DNA of 5,295 bases from NCBI GenBank assembly GCA_900545405.1, contig UQYT01000075.1:1-5295 (forward strand), read 5' to 3'. Position 1 is the first letter of the stretch. Each line of letters opens with the position of its first letter. The DNA is from an uncultured Eubacteriales bacterium (lineage in GTDB: Bacteria; Bacillota; Clostridia; Oscillospirales; Oscillospiraceae). The notes beneath the pieces are model-generated. The model searched no databases and had not been told where the DNA came from. It saw only the letters and a list, made by a program, of their open reading frames with translations. The translations under genes and the position numbers were made by a program. This document shows, piece after piece, positions 1-5,295 of the stretch.

Positions 1-130
1 AAAAGCGCTTTTCTTTGGCGGCTCGACACCGTTTCTTTGGGCAAGCACCAAAGAAATGGGGTCGAATCGCAGCAGGGACCATCGACCCCCGCCCAAAGTA
101 ACGGCGCACACGCAGAAACGTAAAGAAAAG
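1..130. repeat. Nested fold-back (inverted-repeat) intergenic element
   Basis: No gene is visible here. Three inverted repeats lie concentrically around a centre near position 73. The outer pair is CTTTTCTTT (8-16) with AAAGAAAAG (122-130), both flanked on the inside by CG. The middle pair is CCGTTTCTTTGGG (29-41) with CCCAAAGTAACGG (92-104), one mismatch in 13. The inner pair is GGGGTCGA (58-65) with TCGACCCC (82-89). A competing local hairpin pairs TTTCTTTGG (32-40) with CCAAAGAAA (48-56), and TTTCTTTGG also occurs directly repeated at 10-18. Positions 1-12 are a perfect 12-bp palindrome. This looks like a dispersed non-coding fold-back element (MITE-like or a structured intergenic repeat), but copy number cannot be judged from one window. 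Confidence 0.55.
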
Positions 131-158
131 GGGGAACCCCCGGCGAGGGTTCCCCCTT
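123..158 (-). terminator. Candidate intrinsic terminator of hyuA
   Basis: A perfect 12-bp stem pairs AAGGGGGAACCC (128-139) with GGGTTCCCCCTT (147-158) around a 7-nt loop. Read on the minus strand, the stem ends in CTT and runs into TTCTTTAC, a short interrupted T tract, about 120 bp downstream of the hyuA stop codon. This fits an intrinsic terminator for the leftward gene. The T tract is imperfect and the stem lies among other repeated hairpins, so it may instead, or also, be part of the intergenic repeat array. Confidence 0.5.
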
Positions 159-196
159 GGACCCCATCCTGCGCTTTATGAAGCACAAGGAGAGTT

Positions 197-259
197 CCGC
201 GCTCTGCGGAGCGCGGGCAGGGGCGCTGCCCCTGCACCCTGCCACCTTTGAAAAGGTGG
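197..259. repeat. Cluster of three GC-rich hairpins
   Basis: Three stem-loops stand almost end to end. CCGCGCTC (197-204) pairs with GAGCGCGG (209-216). GCAGGGGC (217-224) pairs with GCCCCTGC (228-235) around a 3-nt loop. CCACCTT (242-248) pairs with AAGGTGG (253-259) around a 4-nt loop. None is followed by a clear T tract on the plus strand. The arrangement resembles the hairpin-rich intergenic repeats I associate with Oscillospiraceae-like genomes, which is recollection and not a search. Transcripts of hyuA would pass through it, so it may protect the mRNA 3' end or help stop transcription. Confidence 0.5.
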
Positions 260-278
260 ACGAAACTTTCATTCGCGC

Positions 279-1643
279 TTACGCGCGCAGGCTTTTGGCG
301 CGGGGGACGTAGCGGCCCAGGCAGGGCTTCTTCACGCGGCCCTTCTCCGCCGCCAGCTCGCCGTGCAGGAACACCGCCTTCGGCAGCCCGCGCAGCTGCA
401 GCCCCTCCCAGGGACTGTAATCCGTCAGCATGTTCATGTCCGTCGCCGTCAGCCGCATCGTCGCCTCCGGGTCCCACACCACGATGTCCGCGTCCGCCCC
501 CGCCTTCAGCTCGCCCTTGCGCGGGTACATCCCGAACGCCTTCGCAGGCTCCGTCGCAAGCAGCCGGCAGAACTCCTCCGCACTCAACAGCCCCTTGCTC
601 ACGCCCTCGTTCCACAACAGCACCGGCCGGTGCTCTATCCCCGGCAGGCCGTTCGGTATCTTCGAGAAATCCCCACGCCCCAGCTCCTTCTGACGCTTGA
701 AGTTGAACGAGCAGTGGTCTGTGGATATTATGTCAACCTCTCCCCTGCCTATCCCGGCCCAGAGCGCGGCCCGGTCAGCCTCGGAGCGGATGGGCGGCGA
801 GCACACGAACTTGGCGCCCTCGAAATTCGGCCGCTCGTAGACCTCCTCGGTCAGCGTCAGGTACTGCGGGCAGGTCTCAACCAGCACGCGCTGGCCCGTG
901 CGCCGCGCGGTCTCTATCTCGGCCAGGCCCTCGCGCGTGCTCAGGTGCACCACCCAGGCCGCGCCCCCGGCCTCCCGCGCCAGCTCCAGGCAGCGCCGCA
1001 CGGCAAGGGACTCCACCTCGTTCGGGCGGCTCCGCGGGTGCCACTCAGGGCCGGTCTTTCCCGCGGCGAGCAGCCTGGCCACGCGGGTCTTGACCTCGTC
1101 GCCCAGCTCGCAGTGCACGCCCACGACGCCGATGTCCGCCGTCGCCTCGAAGAGCGCCAGCAGCTCCCGGTCGCCCAGTCGGAGATTTTCATAGGCCATG
1201 TACGCCTTGAAGCTCGTCACGCCCTCGCGCTCCATGTCCGCGAGCTCGGCGCGCGTGGCCGCGTTCCAGTCCGTCACGGCCATGTGGAAGCCGTAGTCGC
1301 AGGAGCAGTGCCCGTCCGCGCGGCGGTGCCAGGTCTCCAGCGCCTCCGCGAGCGTGTGCCCCCTGTCCTGCGTCGCAAAGTCCAGTATCACCGTCGTGCC
1401 GCCCGCCAGCGCCGCCGCCGTCCCGGAGGCAAAGCTGTCCGCCGTCACCGTGCCCGCCGACTCCATCTCCAGGTGCGTGTGCGAGTCTATGAAGCCGGGA
1501 AACAGCAGGCAGCCCTCCGCGTCCCAGCTCTCGTCAAAGGGCAGCTCGCCCCCGACGGCGGCTATGCGTCCGTCGGCGACATACAGGTCGGCCTTGATTC
1601 GCCCCTCGGGGCCCACGATTGTCCCGTTTTTAATGCAGAGCAT
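279..1643 (-). CDS. hyuA: HyuA/YgeZ-type cyclic amidohydrolase (dihydropyrimidinase/D-hydantoinase family)
   Basis: A 454-residue cytosolic metal-dependent hydrolase of the hydantoinase/dihydropyrimidinase family, close to E. coli HyuA (YgeZ) in length and motifs. It would hydrolyse a cyclic amide (hydantoin- or dihydropyrimidine-like ring) to an open ureido acid. Visible active-site elements: HTH at 55-57 (two metal ligands); SFKAY with Lys146, the expected carbamylated bridging lysine; His177; His233 in VVHLS; and Asp309 in STDHC. Other family blocks are VETCPQYL (255-262), a CSPP-IR block (281-286), GDFS-IPNGLPG (324-335) and DYSPWEG (408-414), all shared with E. coli HyuA as I remember it. 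The ATG at 1643 follows AAGGGGGG (1654-1661) with a 10-nt spacer. It is transcribed divergently from ssnA-ygfK-dpaL. Context favours a purine-derived ring as substrate over a dietary pyrimidine; the true substrate is inference. Confidence 0.9.
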   Translation of the reverse strand: MLCIKNGTIVGPEGRIKADLYVADGRIAAVGGELPFDESWDAEGCLLFPGFIDSHTHLEMESAGTVTADSFASGTAAALAGGTTVILDFATQDRGHTLAEALETWHRRADGHCSCDYGFHMAVTDWNAATRAELADMEREGVTSFKAYMAYENLRLGDRELLALFEATADIGVVGVHCELGDEVKTRVARLLAAGKTGPEWHPRSRPNEVESLAVRRCLELAREAGGAAWVVHLSTREGLAEIETARRTGQRVLVETCPQYLTLTEEVYERPNFEGAKFVCSPPIRSEADRAALWAGIGRGEVDIISTDHCSFNFKRQKELGRGDFSKIPNGLPGIEHRPVLLWNEGVSKGLLSAEEFCRLLATEPAKAFGMYPRKGELKAGADADIVVWDPEATMRLTATDMNMLTDYSPWEGLQLRGLPKAVFLHGELAAEKGRVKKPCLGRYVPRAKSLRA

Positions 1644-1679
1644 GGCTCATTTGCCCCCCTTATTTGCTGTTATGCCCCG

Positions 1680-1708
1680 ATTATACGCCCGGTTGCCAAA
1701 AATAACAA
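1680..1708 (-). promoter_or_regulatory. hyuA promoter (minus strand)
   Basis: On the minus strand, TTGTTA (1708-1703; 4 of 6 match to TTGACA) is followed after exactly 17 nt by a perfect TATAAT (1685-1680). Transcription would start near 1673, giving a leader of about 30 nt that contains the purine-rich ribosome-binding site at 1654-1661. It is a convincing housekeeping-sigma promoter by sequence, unverified experimentally. Confidence 0.7.
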
Positions 1709-1728
1709 TGTCTGAATCGTAAATTCTT

Positions 1729-1741
1729 ACAAAATTTTTGT
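1729..1741. promoter_or_regulatory. Possible shared operator palindrome
   Basis: ACAAAA (1729-1734) and TTTTGT (1736-1741) form a 13-bp inverted repeat with a single central base. It lies about midway between the -35 elements of the two divergent promoters (1703-1708 and 1758-1763), where a regulator could act on both. The region is AT-rich, so a chance palindrome is quite possible. Confidence 0.25.
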
Positions 1742-1757
1742 TTTCAGAAAAAAGTTC

Positions 1758-1789
1758 TTGCATCGATTTCAACTATTTGTTATTATAAT
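1758..1789 (+). promoter_or_regulatory. Promoter of the ssnA-ygfK-dpaL operon
   Basis: TTGCAT (1758-1763) is followed after 17 nt by an extended -10, TGT-TATTAT (1778-1786), which overlaps a perfect TATAAT at 1784-1789. The perfect hexamer would need a 20-nt spacer, so TATTAT with its TGn extension may be the element used. The start would fall at about 1793-1797, leaving a leader of about 175-180 nt before ssnA. The -35 match is weak, which fits a promoter helped by an activator or by the extended -10. Confidence 0.55.
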
Positions 1790-1792
1790 GGC

Positions 1793-1922
1793 GTAAGTGT
1801 TAAATATTTGATGACTGTAACGAAGTGTTGCGCACACGGGTCATTGCCTGCTTAAATCAAGCATTTTCAATCTGTCTGCGCAGCCGTGACGGGGGCGCCG
1901 GACAGGCGCCCCCTTCGTTTTT
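1793..1922 (+). promoter_or_regulatory. Structured leader of ssnA operon, candidate attenuator or riboswitch
   Basis: The stretch between the plus promoter and ssnA can fold into alternative structures ending in an intrinsic terminator. Local elements: ATGAC (1811-1815) with GTCAT (1840-1844), enclosing GTGT (1825-1828) with ACAC (1834-1837); and a hairpin TGCTT (1849-1853) with AAGCA (1859-1863). A longer-range stem pairs 1827-1834 with 1877-1884 (8 bp, one G-U). A competing antiterminator-like pairing joins CTGTC and GCGC (1872-1876, 1878-1881) to GCGC and GACAG (1895-1898, 1901-1905), which would break the terminator stem. It does not match the purine, ykkC or other riboswitch consensus that I can recall. 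It could alternatively be a free-standing small RNA of about 130 nt. Confidence 0.4.
1891..1922 (+). terminator. Intrinsic terminator inside the ssnA leader
   Basis: GGGGGCGCC (1891-1899) pairs perfectly with GGCGCCCCC (1905-1913), nine G-C pairs around a GGACA loop, followed by TTCGTTTTT (1914-1922). This is a strong intrinsic terminator. No gene precedes it on this strand, as hyuA runs the other way, so it sits between the plus promoter and ssnA. No clear second promoter is visible between 1923 and the start at 1973, which implies conditional read-through. Confidence 0.8.
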
Positions 1923-1972
1923 GCTCACAGTCTGTAAGTGCTAAAAAATATTTTTGATATAGAGGTGTTGAC

Positions 1973-3304
1973 ATGCTTATCATAGGAAACGGAAGGCTCA
2001 TCACGAGGGACGCGGAGCACCCCTATTTTGAGCGCGGCGCGGTGGTCTGCGACGGCGGCACGATAGTCGCGGCGGGCGACGAGGCGGCGCTGCGCGCGCA
2101 GTATCCGGACGCGGAGTATCTGGACAGCCGCGGCGGCGTCATCATGCCGGGCCTCATAAACGCGCACACGCACATCTACTCCGGCCTCGCGCGCGGCCTC
2201 TCGATAAAGGGCAACGCCCCGACGAACTTCCTGGAGGTGCTCGAGGGCACCTGGTGGAACATCGACCGGCACCTCGACCTCGAGTCCACGAGGGCGAGCG
2301 CCTACTGCACGGTGGTGGACAGCCTCAAGATGGGCGTCACGACCATCTTCGACCACCACGCGGGCTACGGCGCCATCCGCGGCAGCCTCGCGGCCATCGC
2401 GGACGTGACGCGCGAGCTCGGCATCCGCGCCTGCCTCTGCTACGAGGTCTCCGACCGCGACGGCGAGGCCAAGTGCCTGGACGCCATCGAGGAGAACGCG
2501 GAGTTCATAAAGTGGGCCAGGGCCGAAAACAGCGAGATGATAAAGGCCATGTTCGGCGGCCACGCGCTCTTCACCATCTCGGACAAGACCTTCGAGCGCA
2601 TGGTCAAGGCCAACGACGGCATGACCGGCTACCACATTCACGTCTCCGAGGGCATGAACGACGTCTACGACAGCCTGCAAAACTACGGCCGCCGCCCGGT
2701 GCAGAGATTGCAGGACCACGGCATCCTCGGCCCGATGACGGTGCTGGGCCACTGCATCCACCTGAACACGGCGGAGATGGACATCATCAAGGCCACGGAC
2801 ACGATGGTGGTGAACAACCCGCAGAGCAATATGTCGAACGCCGTCGGCTGCGCCCCGGTGCTGCAGATGTACGCCAAGGGCATCCTGGTCGGCCTCGGCA
2901 CGGACGCCTACACGCACGACATGATAGAGTCCTGCAAGACGGTGGTCGGCATACAGCGCCACAACACCTGCCACCCGAACGTCGGCTGGTGCGAGGCGAC
3001 GGGGATGCTCTTTGAGAACAACCCGAAGATCGCGGGCAAGTACTTCGGCCGCGAGTTCGGCGTCATCAAGCCCGGCGCGGCGGCGGACGTCGCGGTGTTC
3101 GACTACCGGCCCTTCACCCCCTTCTCGGACGAGAACGTTGACGGGCACATCCTCTTCGGCTTTGAGGGCCGCCGCTGCACCCACACCGTCGTGAACGGCA
3201 GGGTGCTCGTGAAGGACCGCGAGCTCGCCTGCGCGGACGAGGCGGCGATAAACGCGCGCGTCATGGAGAGCGCAAAGCGCCTCTGGGGCGAGCTCAACGG
3301 CTGA
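1973..3304 (+). CDS. ssnA: SsnA-type metal-dependent aminohydrolase
   Basis: A 443-residue cytosolic amidohydrolase of the cytosine-deaminase/chlorohydrolase class, the same length as E. coli SsnA (about 442). Expected metal and catalytic residues are present: HTH at 65-67 in NAHTH; HIHVSE with His223 and Glu226; GHCIH with His260 and His263; and GLGTD with Asp311. The C-terminal part (364-416) rebuilds the small beta-sandwich domain typical of the superfamily (IKPGAAADVAVFD, VVNGRVLVKD). It starts at an ATG 5 nt after the ribosome-binding site GAGGTG (1962-1967). It is the first gene of an operon with ygfK 34 nt downstream. The exact substrate is not proven by sequence; linkage to ygfK, hyuA and dpaL points to hydrolytic deamination or opening of a reduced purine-derived ring. 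The E. coli gene was first noticed through stationary-phase viability, and names such as chlorohydrolase only reflect fold. Confidence 0.92.
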   Translation: MLIIGNGRLITRDAEHPYFERGAVVCDGGTIVAAGDEAALRAQYPDAEYLDSRGGVIMPGLINAHTHIYSGLARGLSIKGNAPTNFLEVLEGTWWNIDRHLDLESTRASAYCTVVDSLKMGVTTIFDHHAGYGAIRGSLAAIADVTRELGIRACLCYEVSDRDGEAKCLDAIEENAEFIKWARAENSEMIKAMFGGHALFTISDKTFERMVKANDGMTGYHIHVSEGMNDVYDSLQNYGRRPVQRLQDHGILGPMTVLGHCIHLNTAEMDIIKATDTMVVNNPQSNMSNAVGCAPVLQMYAKGILVGLGTDAYTHDMIESCKTVVGIQRHNTCHPNVGWCEATGMLFENNPKIAGKYFGREFGVIKPGAAADVAVFDYRPFTPFSDENVDGHILFGFEGRRCTHTVVNGRVLVKDRELACADEAAINARVMESAKRLWGELNG

Positions 3305-3324
3305 GAATAATTTTGTGTATATAC

Positions 3325-3330
3325 AGGAGG
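3325..3330 (+). promoter_or_regulatory. Ribosome-binding site that fixes the ygfK start
   Basis: AGGAGG at 3325-3330 stands 8 nt before the ATG at 3339. A GTG in the same frame at 3315 would lengthen the protein by eight residues, but it lies upstream of this site and the site would then be inside the coding sequence. No comparable site precedes the GTG, so 3339 is chosen. Confidence 0.88.
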
Positions 3331-3338
3331 CAAGTAAA

Positions 3339-5045
3339 ATGAGCGACCGTATGCACTGCATCCCCTTCCGGAACCTGCTGGACTGGGTCCTCGGCGAGTG
3401 GGAGGAGAGCGGCTCCGTCTTCGGCTGCAAGAAGCTCTACCGCGCCGGCGGCGACGGCGGACTGCGCCCCGCGCCCTTCATGGGCCGTTTCCTCGAGACC
3501 CCCATCGGCCCCGCGGCGGGCCCGAACACCCAGCTCGCGCAGAACATCGCCGCATCCTACGTCTGCGGCGGCCGCATGTTCGAGCTCAAGACCGTGCAGA
3601 TAATCGACGGCGAGGACCTGCATGTGTCGAAGCCCTGCATCCTCGCCGAGGACGAGGGCTACAACTGCGAGTGGAGCACCGAGCTCACCGTGCAGCAGGC
3701 CTTTGAGGAGTACATAAAGGCCTGGTTCCTCCTCCACCTGCTGGCCAAGGAGCTCTCCCTGGGCAGGCAGGACGGCTTTGTCTTCAACATGAGCGTCGGC
3801 TACGACCTCGCGGGCATCAAGAGCGAGAAGATAGACCGCTTCATCGAGGGCCTGAAGGACGCCTCCGGTACCGAGATCTGGCAAAAGTGCCGCGCCGAGC
3901 TGCTCGAGGCCCTGCCGCGCTGCAAGTACCTCACCGCCGCCGACGTGGAGGCCATCTCCCCCAACGTGTGCAGCAGCATCACGCTCTCGACGATGCACGG
4001 CTGTCCCGCGGGCGAGATAGAGGGCATCGCGAGCTACCTCATGGAGGTCAAGGGCCTGAACCTCTACCTCAAGTGCAACCCCACCCTGCTCGGCTACGAG
4101 TACGCCCGCAAGGCGCTCGACGACCTGGGCTTCACGGACATCAGCTTCGGCCGCGAGCAGTTCGAGTCCGACCTGCAGTATGCGGACGCGGTGCCCATGC
4201 TGGGCAGGCTCCGTGAGAAGGCGGCGGCGCTGGGCCTCGCCTTCGGCGTGAAGCTGACGAACACCTTCCCCGTGCAGGTGCTGCGCGGCGAGCTGCCGGA
4301 CGAGGCGATGTACATGAGCGGCCGGACGCTGCTCCCGCTGAGCCTCGGCGTGGCCGCGGCGCTGACCCGCGAGTTCGACGGCGAGCTGCCCATCAGCTAC
4401 TGCGGCGGCGCGAACGCCCAGAACATGGCGGAGCTCTACGCGGCGGGCCTGATGCCCATCACGGTCTGCACGGACATCCTCAAGCCGGGCGGCTATCACC
4501 GGCTCAATTCGATGGCCCTCGCCCTTGAGAAGGCTGCCATCACCCCGCCGCCCAAGCCGGACGCCGAGACGCTCGAGCGCCTTGCAAAGACCCTCTGCGG
4601 CCCCGCGGGCGCGGTGCGCAACGGCCGCAAGCGCAAGTCCAAGGCGGAGTTCGACGAGTTCGCGCCCCTCTGCAAGACGGTCTGCGGCAGCTGCGCCACG
4701 CTCTGCCCGAACCGCGCCAATGTGGTCATCCCGGTCGAGGGCCGCACGCAGATGCTCCACATCGACGGCATGTGCAACGAGTGCGGCAACTGCGCGAGCT
4801 TCTGCCCCGAGAAGCACGCGCCCTATCTGGAGAAGCTGACGCTCTTCTGCAGCGCCGCGGAGATGGCGGAGAGCCGCAACAGCGGCTTTGCGCCGGTGAA
4901 CGCGGAAAAGACGAAGTTTGCCGTCCGCCTCGCGGGCGAGAGCTGCGAATACGAGCTTGGCGCGGCCAACAGCGCCGTCCCGGCGGAGATCGCCGAGGTC
5001 ATCGAGGCCGTCGCCAAGCGCTTCCCCTGGCTGATGTACGACTGA
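3339..5045 (+). CDS. ygfK: YgfK-type flavin/iron-sulfur oxidoreductase, compact form lacking the FAD/NAD(P)H module
   Basis: A 568-residue protein, clearly YgfK ('putative selenate reductase subunit'). Residues 1 to about 395 form a dihydroorotate/dihydropyrimidine-dehydrogenase-like TIM barrel, expected to bind FMN: PIGPAAGPNTQLAQNI (55-70), FELKTVQIIDG (81-91), FNMSVGY (149-155), STMHGCP (217-223), GVKLTNTFPV (303-312), SYCGGA (353-358) and ILKPGGYHRL (380-389). Residues 445-489 form a two-cluster ferredoxin domain: Cys445, 449, 452, 456 and Cys479, 482, 485, 489, each set closing in CP. The tail (about 495-568) matches the normal C-terminus. E. coli YgfK has about 1032 residues, with a GltD-like FAD/NAD(P)H domain between barrel and ferredoxin; here a linker of about 50 residues replaces it. 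The reading frame is intact, so this looks like a genuine short form. Likely role: reduction of a purine-derived intermediate, with electrons from a separate donor. Selenate reduction is a legacy name. Confidence 0.92.
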   Translation: MSDRMHCIPFRNLLDWVLGEWEESGSVFGCKKLYRAGGDGGLRPAPFMGRFLETPIGPAAGPNTQLAQNIAASYVCGGRMFELKTVQIIDGEDLHVSKPCILAEDEGYNCEWSTELTVQQAFEEYIKAWFLLHLLAKELSLGRQDGFVFNMSVGYDLAGIKSEKIDRFIEGLKDASGTEIWQKCRAELLEALPRCKYLTAADVEAISPNVCSSITLSTMHGCPAGEIEGIASYLMEVKGLNLYLKCNPTLLGYEYARKALDDLGFTDISFGREQFESDLQYADAVPMLGRLREKAAALGLAFGVKLTNTFPVQVLRGELPDEAMYMSGRTLLPLSLGVAAALTREFDGELPISYCGGANAQNMAELYAAGLMPITVCTDILKPGGYHRLNSMALALEKAAITPPPKPDAETLERLAKTLCGPAGAVRNGRKRKSKAEFDEFAPLCKTVCGSCATLCPNRANVVIPVEGRTQMLHIDGMCNECGNCASFCPEKHAPYLEKLTLFCSAAEMAESRNSGFAPVNAEKTKFAVRLAGESCEYELGAANSAVPAEIAEVIEAVAKRFPWLMYD

Positions 5046-5062
5046 TTCGGAGGGCATGAAAT

Positions 5063-5295
5063 ATGGACAAGATCAAGTGGGTGGCAAACCATATGCCGAA
5101 GACGGCGGACGCGAGTCTGCCGGTGATGAGCCTGGAGAACGTGAAGAAGGCCCGGGCGTTCCACAAGAGCTTTCCGCAGTACGCGGAGACGCCGCTGGCG
5201 AAGCTGGACGGGATGGCTAAGTATCTGGGCCTCGGCAAGCTGTTCGTGAAGGACGAGAGCTACCGCTTCGGCCTGAACGCCTTCAAGGTGCTCGG
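5063..5295 (+). CDS. dpaL: 2,3-diaminopropionate ammonia-lyase, 5' part (cut by window end)
   Basis: Only the first 77 codons are present. The protein would be a PLP-dependent fold-type II enzyme, YgeX/DpaL, which converts 2,3-diaminopropionate to pyruvate and two ammonia. Visible signs: ETPLAKL (42-48), corresponding to the PTPL region of E. coli YgeX; LFVKDES (60-66); and RFGLNAFK (68-75), with Lys75 in the position of the PLP-binding lysine of E. coli YgeX (Lys77). The ATG at 5063 follows GGAGGG (5049-5054) by 8 nt and lies 17 nt after the ygfK stop, so it belongs to the same operon. An ATG at 5056 is in another frame and too near the ribosome-binding site. Its presence supports a pathway in which ring nitrogen compounds end as diaminopropionate and then pyruvate. 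The remaining catalytic part is outside the window. Confidence 0.9.
   Translation, partial: MDKIKWVANHMPKTADASLPVMSLENVKKARAFHKSFPQYAETPLAKLDGMAKYLGLGKLFVKDESYRFGLNAFKVL

Noticed and set aside
1..278. CRISPR array, tRNA or insertion sequence at the left edge
   Set aside because: Repeats are inverted, not regularly spaced direct repeats; no cloverleaf is seen; and no transposase fragment is readable in any frame.
248..700. Short plus-strand frame starting in the hairpin array
   Set aside because: Pro/Ala/Ser/Arg-rich shadow of the hyuA 3' half with no supporting start signal.
363..1715. Long open frame on the plus strand opposite hyuA (450 codons)
   Set aside because: Low-complexity Arg/Ala/Leu/Pro-rich translation. 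It crosses the hyuA promoter and lacks a ribosome-binding site and any domain.
1793..1890. Classical purine (guanine/adenine/xanthine) riboswitch in the ssnA leader
   Set aside because: Attractive given the pathway, but the conserved junction and loop sequences of that class that I know are not present.
1923..1972. Second promoter for ssnA downstream of the terminator
   Set aside because: TTGCTC at 1921 has no good -10 at suitable spacing, and TATAGA at 1958 overlaps the ribosome-binding site, so neither gives a credible promoter with a usable leader.
3315..3341. GTG start adding eight residues to YgfK
   Set aside because: The ribosome-binding site AGGAGG lies inside this extension and is ideally placed for the ATG at 3339.
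1925..3430. Long open frame on the minus strand opposite ssnA (501 codons)
   Set aside because: Same shadow composition. It runs through the ssnA leader into ygfK, and ssnA itself has all expected metal-binding motifs.
3339..5045. YgfK shortened by frameshift or pseudogene decay
   Set aside because: One uninterrupted frame contains both conserved ends, with a normal start, stop and downstream spacing. An in-frame domain absence fits better than decay.
3294..5057. Long open frame on the minus strand opposite ygfK (587 codons)
   Set aside because: It is rich in Ala, Arg, Val, Leu, Glu and Asp in the pattern produced by reading a GC-biased gene backwards, has no recognisable domain, and fully overlaps a gene with clear family motifs.

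Overview
The window most likely comes from a GC-rich, anaerobic gut-type Bacillota (Clostridia, Oscillospiraceae-like). The coding parts are GC-rich with mostly G/C third codon positions. Ribosome-binding sites are strong and AGGAGG-like, and the main control region is AT-rich. The left edge carries the kind of GC-rich intergenic hairpin array I associate with that group. This placement is inferred from style and gene content; no taxonomic marker gene is present.

Layout: Positions 1-278 have no credible gene. They hold a nested fold-back element (about 1-130), a 12-bp hairpin that can serve as the terminator of the first gene (128-158), and three further short hairpins (197-259). Positions 279-1643 on the minus strand encode a HyuA/YgeZ-type cyclic amidohydrolase (dihydropyrimidinase/hydantoinase family). 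Positions 1644-1972 form a divergent control region: a good minus-strand promoter for hyuA, a plus-strand promoter, and a leader of about 180 nt that contains a strong intrinsic terminator about 50 nt before the next start codon. Then follows a tightly packed plus-strand operon: ssnA (1973-3304, metal-dependent aminohydrolase), ygfK (3339-5045, flavin-barrel plus ferredoxin oxidoreductase) and the 5' end of dpaL/ygeX (5063 to the window end, 2,3-diaminopropionate ammonia-lyase).

How the genes fit together: hyuA, ssnA, ygfK and ygeX also sit together in the E. coli yge-ygf region with xanthine-dehydrogenase-like genes, and this gene set has been linked to anaerobic purine/urate breakdown by gut bacteria. 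The chemistry is coherent. YgfK would reduce a purine-derived intermediate, the two amidohydrolases (SsnA, HyuA) would open the rings, ureido groups would be removed by products encoded outside this window, and DpaL would turn 2,3-diaminopropionate into pyruvate plus two ammonia. The individual steps are inference; the family calls are well supported.

The two most notable points are these. First, the YgfK here is only 568 residues. Both conserved ends are present, but the large internal GltD-like FAD/NAD(P)H module of the E. coli-type protein is missing. Second, the ssnA operon leader looks like a transcription attenuator with mutually exclusive pairings, a candidate unrecognised riboswitch or other leader regulator.
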